Positions 1-9,709 of a stretch of DNA of 64,000 nucleotides are shown here, piece after piece. This DNA comes from Deinococcus sp. KNUC1210 (lineage in GTDB: Bacteria > Deinococcota > Deinococci > Deinococcales > Deinococcaceae): NCBI RefSeq assembly GCF_022344005.1, contig NZ_CP092190.1:2247001-2311000 (forward strand), read 5' to 3'. The position numbers were made by a program, and so were the translations under genes. The notes under the pieces were generated by a model. That model worked only from the letters and a program-made list of their open reading frames with translations, was not told the DNA's origin and made no database searches. The first letter of the stretch is position 1; every line of letters begins with the position of its first letter.

Positions 1-165
1 GGGCTTGAACTTCGGTGCTGTCCACTCTTCGCCCCCCGCCTGACCCAAAACTGAAAACGGCGCGGGTCTCAAGAGCGCGTCAGACTGGGGCCGCGTTGTG
101 AGCTGAGGGTGAAGATCGGCGGCGGTCTGTGCCCCTCCTGACATCCAGCCGCTAAACTGGCCCTC

Positions 166-1380
<1,215 letters not shown>

Positions 1381-1383
<3 letters not shown>

Positions 1384-1412
1384 AGCAGACCGTTTGGGGG
1401 TGGTCTGCTTCA
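1381..1412 (+). terminator. Hairpin overlapping the stop codon of the upstream gene
   Basis: An 11-bp perfect stem (TGAAGCAGACC and its complement) with a 10-base loop begins at the TGA stop codon. There is no T tract after it, so it is a weak terminator candidate. Confidence 0.4.
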
Positions 1413-1520
1413 GGGCGGCTGGGCAGGGCACGCCGCCGCTATACTGAAAAAGACGGATTTTTCACATCCAGCGAGTGCCCGGTGCTGCATCCGTTTCTCA
1501 GCCCGGCCAAGGGAGTTTTT

Positions 1521-2195
1521 ATGACCACCACCGAACAACTGCCAGATGCCGTTCACAGCATGTCCCAGCGCCTCACTGCCGAGGCCATCGGCACCTTTCT
1601 GCTCGTCACCTCGGCGCTGCTGGCCCCGGCGGGCACGACGTTCGCCGTCGTCGGCCTGACGCTCGGCGTGATGGTGGTCGCCATCGGCAAGGTCTCGGGC
1701 GCACAGATCAATCCCGCCGTCACCACCGCCCTGATCGCGGCCCGTCAGTTTCCGCTGATGGAGGGTCTGCAGTACATCGTGGCCCAGATCGTGGGCGCGG
1801 TGCTGGCGATGCTGCTGGCAACCAGCCTGCTGCGGGGGCTGGGGCATCCGGCGGGTGCAGTTCCGGCCAATGCGGGCTTCTGGCTGGCCGAACTGCTGGG
1901 CGCGTTCATCCTGACCTTCACCGTCACCCGCGTGGTGGTCAGCAAGGTGGAAGTGGGCGCGGCGGCTTTCGCCATCGGTCTGGCGCTCGCCATCGGCATC
2001 GGTGTGGCCGGGGCTTTCAGCGGCGGCGTCCTCAATCCGGCCATCGCCCTCTCGCTGATGTTCGGCGGCCTGATCAGCTTCGGCAATGGCGTGCTGTACC
2101 TCGTCATGCCGCTCGTGGGCGGCCTGATCGGTGGCCTGATGGCCCGCTTCCTGGCCTCGCCCGCCGAACTGTACGTGCCCGCCGGAAGGCGTTAA
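1521..2195 (+). CDS. Aquaporin/MIP-family channel, divergent pore
   Basis: This is a 224-residue integral membrane protein with six hydrophobic helices and the internal duplication of major intrinsic proteins. The two half-helix NPA motifs are at residues 64-66 (QINPAVT) and 172-174 (VLNPAIAL). The start is the ATG at 1521, with AAGGGAG 5 bases upstream; an in-frame ATG at 1482 lacks a ribosome site. The length fits bacterial aquaporins and glycerol facilitators. The arginine that normally follows the second NPA (NPARS) and forms the selectivity filter is replaced by isoleucine, so solute preference cannot be predicted. A TATACT box at 1440-1445 may be its -10 element. Confidence 0.85.
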   Translation: MTTTEQLPDAVHSMSQRLTAEAIGTFLLVTSALLAPAGTTFAVVGLTLGVMVVAIGKVSGAQINPAVTTALIAARQFPLMEGLQYIVAQIVGAVLAMLLATSLLRGLGHPAGAVPANAGFWLAELLGAFILTFTVTRVVVSKVEVGAAAFAIGLALAIGIGVAGAFSGGVLNPAIALSLMFGGLISFGNGVLYLVMPLVGGLIGGLMARFLASPAELYVPAGRR

Positions 2196-2272
2196 ATTCG
2201 TCCGGGCGACGGCTGCGCCCAGCCCCCGGAGGGCAGCGGGCACAGTTTTGGCGTCATGACACATCAGTCTCG

Positions 2273-2950
2273 TTAAAGAGCAGTCTCTTCAAAGAGCGCA
2301 GGGTTCGCCCCGCGCTCTTTGCTGTTGTCTGGCACGGCGGTTGCGGGCGACTCGGTGCGCTCTGTGCCGATCAACTGCTGCACCGTCTGCACGTACAGCG
2401 CCGGATTCACGTTTTCCCGGAGCAGCAGGCGCTGCACCATATAGCCCTGAATGAGCGCCAGACCGACCTGCGCGACCGCCTCGGCGTTCAGGTCGGCACT
2501 CAGGTGGCCGTTAGCCTGCTCGCGCTCGATCCTGCTGCGGAAGTGGGCCAGCAGTCTGGCGTAGAACGTCTGGGCACGCACGCGAATGGCCTCGTCGCGG
2601 GCCGCTTCGGTCCACAACTGCGGCAACAGGCTGGAAATCAGTGGATGAGCACTCAGCAGGTGCTGGGCCGCCTGAATGCTCAGTGGCAGCGTTGCCAGAC
2701 CTGGGGCGTCCTGTTGCCCCACCCGCAGCAGTTCAGCCATCACCGTTTCCATCAGCCGCTCGACGACGCCGCCGATCAGTTCGTCTTTGCTTCTGAAATA
2801 GCGGTACATGCTGCCCGCCAACAGGCCGCTGGCCTGAATCACGTCGGCCATGCTGGTGGCATGAAACCCGCCCTGCGCGAAGACCTGTGCAGCGGCGTCC
2901 AGAATCTGAACTCTGCGCTCTTCGAGGTGAGCACCGGATACTTTCGGCAT
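2273..2950 (-). CDS. TetR/AcrR-family transcriptional regulator
   Basis: This 225-residue DNA-binding repressor has a TetR helix-turn-helix at about residues 15-60 (ILDAAAQVFAQGGF, then TSMADVIQASGL and MYRYFRSKDEL), followed by a variable helical ligand-binding and dimerisation domain. It is transcribed divergently from the membrane protein at 3069. The 118-bp gap holds three GAAYGTTCA repeats around that gene's promoter, so it very probably represses the neighbour and perhaps itself. The ligand is unknown. The last 20 or so residues are encoded by sequence that also forms a hairpin (2290-2321), possibly acting as a terminator for the convergent aquaporin gene. Confidence 0.9.
   Translation of the reverse strand: MPKVSGAHLEERRVQILDAAAQVFAQGGFHATSMADVIQASGLLAGSMYRYFRSKDELIGGVVERLMETVMAELLRVGQQDAPGLATLPLSIQAAQHLLSAHPLISSLLPQLWTEAARDEAIRVRAQTFYARLLAHFRSRIEREQANGHLSADLNAEAVAQVGLALIQGYMVQRLLLRENVNPALYVQTVQQLIGTERTESPATAVPDNSKERGANPALFEETAL
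2290..2321. terminator. Hairpin inside the 3' end of the TetR gene
   Basis: Ten-bp inverted arms (CAAAGAGCGC and complement) are separated by 12 bases, within the tetR coding end and facing the convergent aquaporin gene. It could end aquaporin transcription, but there is no strong T run. Confidence 0.35.
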
Positions 2951-2976
2951 GCCGCTCAGTATGCACCAGATAAAAG

Positions 2977-3055
2977 TGAACGTTCATTCTTGACAAGGCA
3001 TCTACGTGTTCGTATGCTCTAGAAAACTGAATGTTCATTCCGTATGGAATGTTCA
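2977..3055 (+). promoter_or_regulatory. Sigma70 promoter with three GAAYGTTCA operator repeats
   Basis: A strong promoter reads TTGACA (2990-2995), a 17-base spacer, then TATGCT (3013-3018), serving the gene at 3069. A perfect palindrome TGAACGTTCA lies just upstream of the -35 (2977-2986). Two further copies of TGAATGTTCA/GGAATGTTCA lie downstream of the -10 at 3028-3037 and 3046-3055, 18 bases apart. This arrangement suits repression by the divergent TetR protein. Confidence 0.8.
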
Positions 3056-3068
3056 GAGGGGAGGTCAT

Positions 3069-4073
3069 ATGAACGAGGTCCGTATGAACGAGCGCGCTGC
3101 CGTGCCACGGCTGCTCGGGGTCAGTGCATTGGTGGCGCTCATCATTTCGCTGCTGCTGGTGGTGTTCGTGTGGCCTGCCGTTCACACCGCCCCCAACCAT
3201 CTGCCGCTGGCGCTGGTGGCCCCGTCTTCGGCGGCGCAGCAGCTGCGGCAACGCCTGGAAACCGCTCGCCCTGGAGCCTTCGACCTGACCGACTACGGCA
3301 CGGAAGAGCAGGCGCGGCAGGCCATCCAGCGGCGCGAGGTGTACGGAGCGCTGCTCGTCACGCCCACAGGGCCGCACATCCTGACGGCGTCGGCTGCCAG
3401 TCCCGCCGTCGCGCAGCTGCTGACTCAGATCGCCGGAACGCTGGCGACACCCGGCAGCACCGCCGCGAAGCTGGTTGAAGACGTCGTGCCCGCGACCCAG
3501 GACGATCCGCGTCAGGCAGGGCTGGGGGCGGCGGCGCTGCCACTGGTGCTGAGCGGCATGCTCAGTGGACTGCTGCTCACCCGGACGTTTTCGCGGGGCC
3601 GCGAGCGGGTGGCCGGAGCGCTGCTGATCGCCGTGTTCAGCGGCCTCGCGGTGGCGGGCATCCTGCAGGGCGGCTTCGGCACGCTGGGCGGCTCGTACTG
3701 GATCAACGGGCTGAGCCTCAGCCTGGGGATCGGTGCGACCGTCTTCCTGATCCTGGGTCTGGAAGCCAACCTCGGGGCGGCGGGTCTGGGGCTGGGCGCG
3801 GCCATCCTGATGCTGCTGGGCAACCCGTTCTCGGCGCTGGCAAGTGCGCCGCAGATGTATCCGGGCGTCTGGGGTGCGGTGGGGCAGTTGTTGCCGCCCG
3901 GAGCTATCGGAACCCTGCTGCGCTCGACCGCCTTCTTCAACGGCTCCGGTTGGGAAGCGCCCGTGCTGGTGCTGTCGGTCTGGCTGCTCGTCGGGTTGGC
4001 ACTGGTGGCCTCCGGCTCGGCGCGAAAGCGGGGCGACGTGCGGCTGGATCGGGCCGTGTCTGCTGGGATGTGA
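3069..4073 (+). CDS. TetR-controlled integral membrane protein, YhgE/ABC-2 permease-like
   Basis: The 334-residue membrane protein has one N-terminal transmembrane helix (about residues 12-37), an extracytoplasmic domain of roughly 130 residues, and five further helices in the C-terminal half. That is the plan of YhgE/Pip and ABC-2-type permease relatives, many of which are paired with TetR regulators and drug export. No ATPase is adjacent, so transport is unproven. The start chosen is the ATG at 3069, with AGAGGGGAGG about 5 bases upstream; the longer frame from 3006 would start upstream of the likely transcription start. Expression is probably derepressed when the TetR protein binds its ligand. 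Confidence 0.7.
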   Translation: MNEVRMNERAAVPRLLGVSALVALIISLLLVVFVWPAVHTAPNHLPLALVAPSSAAQQLRQRLETARPGAFDLTDYGTEEQARQAIQRREVYGALLVTPTGPHILTASAASPAVAQLLTQIAGTLATPGSTAAKLVEDVVPATQDDPRQAGLGAAALPLVLSGMLSGLLLTRTFSRGRERVAGALLIAVFSGLAVAGILQGGFGTLGGSYWINGLSLSLGIGATVFLILGLEANLGAAGLGLGAAILMLLGNPFSALASAPQMYPGVWGAVGQLLPPGAIGTLLRSTAFFNGSGWEAPVLVLSVWLLVGLALVASGSARKRGDVRLDRAVSAGM

Positions 4074-4104
4074 GGCCGGGTAACCAAAGGGAGGGGAGAG
4101 AAGA

Positions 4105-4143
4105 AGAGGAAAGGCCCGACTGAAGCGGTCGGGCCTTTCCTCT
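4105..4143. terminator. Bidirectional terminator between convergent genes
   Basis: A perfect 16-bp GC-rich stem (arms 4105-4120 and 4128-4143) has a 7-base loop and lies between the stop codons of the convergent genes ending at 4073 and 4164. The outer stem is A/T-richer on both sides, so it can work in either direction. Confidence 0.75.
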
Positions 4144-4163
4144 GCCTGACTCGGAGCGCCGCT

Positions 4164-5594
4164 TCAGCTCACGTTGACGATGAAATGGTGATAGCCCGTC
4201 GCTCCTTCCGGCAGCGCGTCGGATTCGACCTTTTTCTGCACCCTGTCGCCCGAATACGCCCGCACCTGCACGTCGTAGCTGCCCGCAGCCGGTGTCCAGG
4301 GCAGCTCCCAGGGCGTCCAGACGCTTTTGCTGCGCGGCGCGATCAGCCGGGCTGCCTGCCACGTCTTGCCGCCGTCGGTGGTCACCTCGACCTTGGTGAT
4401 CGGCTGGTCGCCGTAAAAGGCGATTCCCCGGATGAAGCCCGGTGCACCCGCCTTGACGATGGGCGAAATCTCGGCGGGCTGATCGATCCGGCTCGTCAGT
4501 TCGACCAGCGCCGTTTTGCTCCAGCCGCGCCGAACCCAGTAGCCGGGCACGTCGGTGGCCGACAGCGTTATTTTGGTGATCCAGCGGGGCTGCTTCATGC
4601 CGTAGCGTCCCGGAATCAGTACCCTCAGCGGGTAACCGTGCTTGGGCGTGAGCGGCTGCCCGTTCAGGGTATGCACCAGCAGAATGTCGTCTTCGAGGGC
4701 GCGGCCCAGCGGCAGCGATTCGGTGTATCCGTCGGCGGCCTCCCACAGCAGGTATTTTGCGCCGCCCTGCACGCCCGCCTTCTTCAGCAGTTCCGACAGC
4801 CGGAAGCCCTCCCAGATGCCGTTGGAGATGAGCGGGCCGCCCAGCGGGTTGGAGATGCACGACAGCGTGAGTTCCTCGCTGACGGGCGTGAAGCTCTTCA
4901 GATCGGCCAGCGAGAGCGTCAGCGGCGTGCGGACTAGGCCGCCCACCTTCAGGTTCCAGGTCTTGCCGTTCACGTTGGGGTCGAACGGTTCCAGGTTCTT
5001 CGAGACGTAGTACCACTGCTCGACGGGTGTGACGCCGAAAGGCAGCGGTTCACCGGGCACGATGCTCGCGGCTGTGGCGGGTGCTCCCGCACCCGGATCG
5101 CGGAACAGAGCGGTCAGGCCGCCGCCCGCGACCACCGCGCCTCCCGTCGCCAGCGCCAGGGTGGTGGTTCGCCTGCCGGAATCGGGCGGCACGGGGCGCA
5201 CCGTGACCGCCCGCACGCGGGGAGCCAGCCACACATTCACCGCGTCGAGCAGCAGCCAGAAGGCCACGCCGTAGCCCAGCGCGGTGTACCAGGGCGTGAA
5301 GGCTAAGCCCAGCACAAAGACGATCAGCCCCGCGATCCTGCCGCGCCACAGGCCGCCGAGCAGCGTCAGGCCGCCCAGCCACAGCACCGCCACGCCGGTA
5401 AAGGCGAAGATCTTGCCGCCCTGCCCCAGTCCGAAGACGGCGTGGACGAGCTGGAAGATCTTCGGTACGCCCAGCAGCTGCGTCATGGCCCCGAACAGGC
5501 GCAGCGGCGGATAGGCCAGCCCCAGCCACAAAAAGAGCAGATAGCCCACCACACTCAGCAGCACGGCGGTGATCCAGGCCCGTAAAAAGCGCAT
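4164..5594 (-). CDS. Membrane-anchored molybdopterin-dependent oxidoreductase (sulfite oxidase family)
   Basis: A 476-residue protein. About four transmembrane helices occupy residues 5-125, followed by a twin-arginine-like stretch at residues 141-142 leading into a fifth hydrophobic segment, then a sulfite oxidase/YedY-type molybdopterin domain from about residue 190. The conserved molybdenum-ligand cysteine is C246 (LSCISNPLGG). Further family signatures include PLTPKHGYPLRVLIPGRYG, and a C-terminal immunoglobulin-like dimerisation domain carries a TTDGGKTW motif. The catalytic part should sit outside the membrane. The substrate is unknown. The ATG follows a purine-rich GAGGGGAACGAG site, and a TATATT box lies at 5632-5637. 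Fusion of the membrane anchor to the enzyme differs from MsrPQ, where a separate haem protein supplies electrons. Confidence 0.85.
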   Translation of the reverse strand: MRFLRAWITAVLLSVVGYLLFLWLGLAYPPLRLFGAMTQLLGVPKIFQLVHAVFGLGQGGKIFAFTGVAVLWLGGLTLLGGLWRGRIAGLIVFVLGLAFTPWYTALGYGVAFWLLLDAVNVWLAPRVRAVTVRPVPPDSGRRTTTLALATGGAVVAGGGLTALFRDPGAGAPATAASIVPGEPLPFGVTPVEQWYYVSKNLEPFDPNVNGKTWNLKVGGLVRTPLTLSLADLKSFTPVSEELTLSCISNPLGGPLISNGIWEGFRLSELLKKAGVQGGAKYLLWEAADGYTESLPLGRALEDDILLVHTLNGQPLTPKHGYPLRVLIPGRYGMKQPRWITKITLSATDVPGYWVRRGWSKTALVELTSRIDQPAEISPIVKAGAPGFIRGIAFYGDQPITKVEVTTDGGKTWQAARLIAPRSKSVWTPWELPWTPAAGSYDVQVRAYSGDRVQKKVESDALPEGATGYHHFIVNVS

Positions 5595-5735
5595 CTCGTT
5601 CCCCTCCTCTCAGATTTCAGGCTTCGGCTGCAATATACGGGGGCGGCACGCTGCCTGCACAGCCGCGCACCGCCCCGTTTCCCGCGTTCCGTGCACCCCG
5701 CCAGCATCGGCGGAGACAGGGCGGCGAGCTGTGAT

Positions 5736-6434
5736 TTACTTCGCCATCATCGAATCGGCGACGACTTTATCTTCCGTCACCACGAAATCGAGCGTCTTGC
5801 CGCCCATGGTGCCCAGCGCGAAGATGCTGTAGGTCTTGCCGCCCGCCACGCTCAGTCCGGTCAGGTTCTTGACGACGGGCATGGTCTTGCCGAAGGGAAC
5901 GATGTTCAGGTTCACGCCCATCGGATCGACATTGACGGTGTACTCGTTGCCGTAGGCCACACCGACCGGCAGGATCGGAGCGCTGTTGTAATCGACGGCG
6001 AGCGCCTGCACGCGGGGCGCGTCGGGCGACAGGTGGTACACGTTCACCTGCGCCTTGCCCTTGTTCATGTTCATGCTGGTGGCCGTGAAGATCTTGGGCT
6101 TCAGGTTCTTCAGGTAGCCGACAGCCGCCACGGTGTAGTAGGTGCCAGCGGTCAGCGTCACGTCGCCCTGAAACACCACTGTGCTCTTGTCGCCAGCCGC
6201 CGTGATCATGACGTTGTGCTTGCCGGCGGGCACGTTGCCGTAGGGCGTCACAGCCTTGAAGGGCGCGTTGGCGACGGTGCGGGTGCCGTCCACGAACACA
6301 TCCACGGCGGGCGCGTCGGCAACACCGTGCACCACGCGCACATACGCGGTCTTGCCGTCGTTCATCTGCGCGGAAGCGGTCGAGAGGGCCAGGGTGGTCA
6401 GAGCGAGGGCGGACATCATCAGGTTTCTGTTCAT
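5736..6434 (-). CDS. Secreted DUF4397 domain protein
   Basis: A 232-residue exported protein. Residues 1-22 form a signal peptide ending in STASA. The rest contains two DUF4397 (antifreeze-like beta-sandwich) repeats recognised by YVRVVHGVADAPAVDVFVDG and the related VNVYHLSPDAPRVQALAVD. The function of the family is not established; such proteins are usually cell-surface or periplasmic. The start at 6434 is chosen because AAGGAGAT lies just upstream and the signal peptide begins there, although the frame stays open to 7010 on this strand, through the convergently overlapped hydrolase region. Confidence 0.85.
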   Translation of the reverse strand: MNRNLMMSALALTTLALSTASAQMNDGKTAYVRVVHGVADAPAVDVFVDGTRTVANAPFKAVTPYGNVPAGKHNVMITAAGDKSTVVFQGDVTLTAGTYYTVAAVGYLKNLKPKIFTATSMNMNKGKAQVNVYHLSPDAPRVQALAVDYNSAPILPVGVAYGNEYTVNVDPMGVNLNIVPFGKTMPVVKNLTGLSVAGGKTYSIFALGTMGGKTLDFVVTEDKVVADSMMAK

Positions 6435-6673
6435 GGTGGATCTCCTTGGGTGGTTCGTGTTCTGACTGGATATATGCAGACCGACCCCCAACTGGATTGG
6501 CGTCATGAAGGAGAAATTAACTCTGTGAGATTGACTACAGGTAAAAGTTTCCCGCTCCTGGCGAGGTTTACCGGCTGCGAGGGCCAGTTTGTCGCCTTCC
6601 AGATAAAGACTCGATAAAGGCGGCGGCGGTCCCGGTGATTGCCTCCGGGCTGGGCAGGCGGCACGCTGGGGGC

Positions 6674-7447
6674 ATGACTGCTCTGCCGACTCGCCGGCCT
6701 GTGCGCCGATTCTTCCGGGTGCTGTTTCCTCTGGTGGCGGTGCTGGTGGCTTTCGGGCTCGGTGTGCTGTGGCCCACCCTGCACCGCCCGGCGCTGCGGC
6801 TGGATCAGGACAGCGTGTATCCGGGGGCGCGGGCACGGGCGAGCTGGAACGAGGCCGATGGCGGTGTGATCGACGTGCGGCCCGATACCGGGCAGGCCCA
6901 CACGCTGCTGGTGCTGTATCCCGGCGGACTGGTGCGGCCCCAGGCCTATCAGTGGATCGGCACGGCCCTGGCCCCGCTGGGCGTGGAAACGGTGATCGTG
7001 CGCTTTCCACTCGATCTGGCGGTGCTGGGCACCGGGCGGGCAGACGCGGTCATCCGGCGCTACGGCGCAGGGAAGACGGTGTATCTGGCCGGACACAGCC
7101 TCGGCGGGGCGATGGCGGCGCAGTACGTGTCGGGCCACGCGGGGCAGGTGGCGGGCCTGATCCTGATGGGTGCATATCCGGCGGGTAACGTGTCGCTGGC
7201 GTCTCAGACGGGGCTGCGAGTCCTCGACCTGATGGGCGAACATGATGAGGTGGCGAAAAAGGCAGCGGTGCAGGACGGGCTGACGCGCCTGCCTGCCCAG
7301 ACCCGGCTGGTCACGGTTCGCGGATCGGTGCACAGCTTCTTCGGGCGGTATGGTCCCCAGGCGGGCGACGGCACGCCCACCGTGACGCACGCGCAGGCCG
7401 AAGCGCAGATCGTGGCGGAACTCAGCGCGTTTCTGGCGGGACCGTAA
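6674..7447 (+). CDS. Alpha/beta hydrolase with N-terminal membrane anchor
   Basis: The 257-residue protein has one hydrophobic helix at about residues 15-35 that would anchor or export it, followed by an alpha/beta-hydrolase domain. The nucleophile elbow is GHSLGG, the acid is likely the aspartate in GEHDEV, and the catalytic histidine is in GSVHSFFG. The substrate cannot be told from sequence. The ATG at 6674 is preferred over the upstream in-frame codon at 6635 because the hydrophobic segment then follows a short basic N-terminus. The gene is divergent from the DUF4397 gene. Confidence 0.8.
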   Translation: MTALPTRRPVRRFFRVLFPLVAVLVAFGLGVLWPTLHRPALRLDQDSVYPGARARASWNEADGGVIDVRPDTGQAHTLLVLYPGGLVRPQAYQWIGTALAPLGVETVIVRFPLDLAVLGTGRADAVIRRYGAGKTVYLAGHSLGGAMAAQYVSGHAGQVAGLILMGAYPAGNVSLASQTGLRVLDLMGEHDEVAKKAAVQDGLTRLPAQTRLVTVRGSVHSFFGRYGPQAGDGTPTVTHAQAEAQIVAELSAFLAGP

Positions 7448-7448
7448 G

Positions 7449-7485
7449 AGCAGGCCCCCGCCGGAGAGACCGGAAGGAGCCTGCT
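7449..7485 (+). terminator. Weak hairpin after the hydrolase gene
   Basis: Seven-bp arms (AGCAGGC and complement) flank a 23-base loop directly after the stop codon and before the convergent gene. The short stem and lack of a T run make it tentative. Confidence 0.35.
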
Positions 7486-7498
7486 GATTGATAGGCGC

Positions 7499-9526
7499 TT
7501 ATTTCAGCAGCAGGGGCGCAAACCACTCGTCGTCGGGGCCGCCCCTGTTGGTGTAGCCCGACAGAACGTATCTGCCGCTGGCGGGCTGGAAGGCGAGGTT
7601 GGTGCCGGTCTCGAAGCGGCTGCCCGCCGCATAGCCGTTGGGATTGTGGGTGCCGCTGCGGGTCAGGACGCTGCCGGTTGCGCCGTTCAGGGCGGCGTAC
7701 AGCACGTCTTCGGCGTTAGCACTGCTGCTGAAGTCGGTGCCGGTCACGGCCAGGGTTTTGCCGTCGCTGGCGATGCCCAGGCAGCGGCTCTGTTTCAGGA
7801 AGCTCACGCCGCCCGCACCAAAGCTGGCGTCGAGCTGCCCGCTGGCGTTCAGGCGGGTCACGCTGCACAGGTCGTTCGGAGCGCCTGTCAGCACGAAGCC
7901 TGCCATCACCGCCTGTTCACCCTGCAGCTGAATGCGGCTGAACTGACTGGAGACTGCGCCGCTCAGGGCCGCCGGATTGCCGCTGCCGATCACCGTTCCC
8001 GCTCCCAGGCCCACCGTCTGCACGCCGCCGACACCGTAGCTGCTATCGAGCGTGCCGTTCGGGTTCAGGCGCAGCATCACGCTGACGTTCACGTTTCCAA
8101 GTTCGGTGATGCGGCTGGTGCCCGCTGCCAGAATCTTGCCGTCCCGCTGAATCGCCACGTCTTGCAGGGTGCTGGCGTAGTCGGTCAGGCCGAAATGCGG
8201 ATTGATGGAGGTCGTCGCCACGCCTGCACTCCCGAAACTGGGATCGGGCGTCAGGGTGGGCAGATAGCGGCGCACCCTGAACGAGCGCCAGTTGCCCGTG
8301 CCGCCCGCTGCCGGAACCGTCTGAGTGCCGTCGGTGCCGCCGGTCACGATGCGGTTCTGGGCGTCGATCTCCACGCTCGAAAACAGGTCCTGCCTGCCGG
8401 GGGCGTCCACGATCAGGCTGCCCAGGACTGCGCCTGTCGCGCCGTCGTAGCGGTACAGCACCGCCGCCGTATCCTCGTACACCGCGCCCGGCGTCACGCC
8501 CCGCACGCCCACCACGACCACGTTTCCCTGCGCGTCGATGGCGACATCCCTGGCCTCGTCGGTCCTGGCGCTCAGGTGCTCGGTGCGGCTCCACAGCACG
8601 TTGCCGCTGGGATCGTACATGACGGTGGCGAAGTCGGGATCGCTGCCGGGGGTGCTGCTCGCCGCGTCAGCCGAGCCGACCATCACGGTGTTGCCGTTGG
8701 GCAGCGTCCGCACGCTCAGGGCGTGATGCAGCGCCACGGGCTGCACGCGTTGCAGGCAGAAGCTGTCGTAGCCCATCCACGACACCAGTTCGGGATGTCC
8801 GTTGACCCTGGCTGCCGGATTGTTGTTCAGCGTCGTCACCTGCATGGTGCTGGCTGGCGCAGTCAGGGTGAAGGTGTACGACTGCGGCATCCACCCGCCG
8901 GGAGCCGCGACGTTGCCGGAATCGAGGTTCAGCGGGCTGGGCGCGTTCCAGGGATTGTTCGTGGCTCCGTTGCGAAAACTGATGCGTGAGCGGGCATAGC
9001 TGGCGGTGGTGGCGTTGAAGGCCCGCACCATCAGGCGCAGGGTGTAGGTTCCGGCGGGCAGATTCACGTTCTGGGCAAACGACTCGCCGCCGTCCTGGTA
9101 GCCCCAGGCGAGCAGCCAGCCCGGAGCGCTGCCCCAGCCGACCGAGGGGCTGACCTGCGGGGTATAGACCGCCGGAACCCACCCCGGCACCGTGCTGGGC
9201 GGAAAGTTGGTGCTGCTGCCGATAGAAAAGCTGCTGATATCGGGGTTCTGAATCAGGTTGCCAGCGCACCCCCGCTGAGCTTCCTGATCGCTGGCCGCCG
9301 TGCCCAGCCGCGCCCCGGCGGCGGCGGCGGTCAGCTGCTCGAAATTGCCAATCGGCGCAAGGTCGGGCAGGGCGGCTGGAGCGCCGATGGCAGCGGGTGT
9401 CAGGACGGGGGCGGGCAGGGCGCTGCGCTGAGCCTGAGCCGAAGTGGGCGCGGCACTCAGGGCAGCGGTGAGGGTCAGGGCGCAGAGGGCGAGGCGGGCA
9501 GTCTGGGGCAGGGCAGCGTGCGTCAT
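7499..9526 (-). CDS. Secreted delta-60 repeat (beta-propeller-like) protein
   Basis: A 675-residue exported protein with a signal peptide (about residues 1-32, ending TSAQAQ). A first module of about 160 residues looks like a carbohydrate-binding-type jelly roll (CAGNLIQNPDISSF, then ESFAQNVNLPAGTYTLRLMVRAF). The remainder is built of repeats of about 60 residues of the delta-60 kind, such as TDEARDVAIDAQGNVVVVGVRG and DVAIQRDGKILAAGTS, expected to form a beta-propeller. No catalytic motif was seen; it is probably a surface or extracellular protein. It is divergent from the regulator at 9710, with 183 bp between them. Confidence 0.8.
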   Translation of the reverse strand: MTHAALPQTARLALCALTLTAALSAAPTSAQAQRSALPAPVLTPAAIGAPAALPDLAPIGNFEQLTAAAAGARLGTAASDQEAQRGCAGNLIQNPDISSFSIGSSTNFPPSTVPGWVPAVYTPQVSPSVGWGSAPGWLLAWGYQDGGESFAQNVNLPAGTYTLRLMVRAFNATTASYARSRISFRNGATNNPWNAPSPLNLDSGNVAAPGGWMPQSYTFTLTAPASTMQVTTLNNNPAARVNGHPELVSWMGYDSFCLQRVQPVALHHALSVRTLPNGNTVMVGSADAASSTPGSDPDFATVMYDPSGNVLWSRTEHLSARTDEARDVAIDAQGNVVVVGVRGVTPGAVYEDTAAVLYRYDGATGAVLGSLIVDAPGRQDLFSSVEIDAQNRIVTGGTDGTQTVPAAGGTGNWRSFRVRRYLPTLTPDPSFGSAGVATTSINPHFGLTDYASTLQDVAIQRDGKILAAGTSRITELGNVNVSVMLRLNPNGTLDSSYGVGGVQTVGLGAGTVIGSGNPAALSGAVSSQFSRIQLQGEQAVMAGFVLTGAPNDLCSVTRLNASGQLDASFGAGGVSFLKQSRCLGIASDGKTLAVTGTDFSSSANAEDVLYAALNGATGSVLTRSGTHNPNGYAAGSRFETGTNLAFQPASGRYVLSGYTNRGGPDDEWFAPLLLK

Positions 9527-9709
9527 GGTGTTCCTCGTGGTTGGATGAGAGCGGAGGGGGCGGGCGGTCCAGTGCGGTGCTGATCGGCGTTCTTGGCCTC
9601 CTGAACGGTGTTTTTTGTTCTGAGGCCACTGTGACTTCCAGCCCCTGAACGGCCCCTGAACAGCCGGATCTGCCGCCGCCGCTGGCGTTCATGAGCGCTA
9701 CACTCAGAC

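Noticed and set aside
1..165. Possible end of an upstream gene at the left edge
   Set aside because: No frame shows convincing coding; only the promoter of the gene at 166 is interpretable.
5736..7010. A 424-residue version of the DUF4397 protein
   Set aside because: The added N-terminus is antisense to the hydrolase gene; a signal peptide and ribosome site mark the start at 6434.
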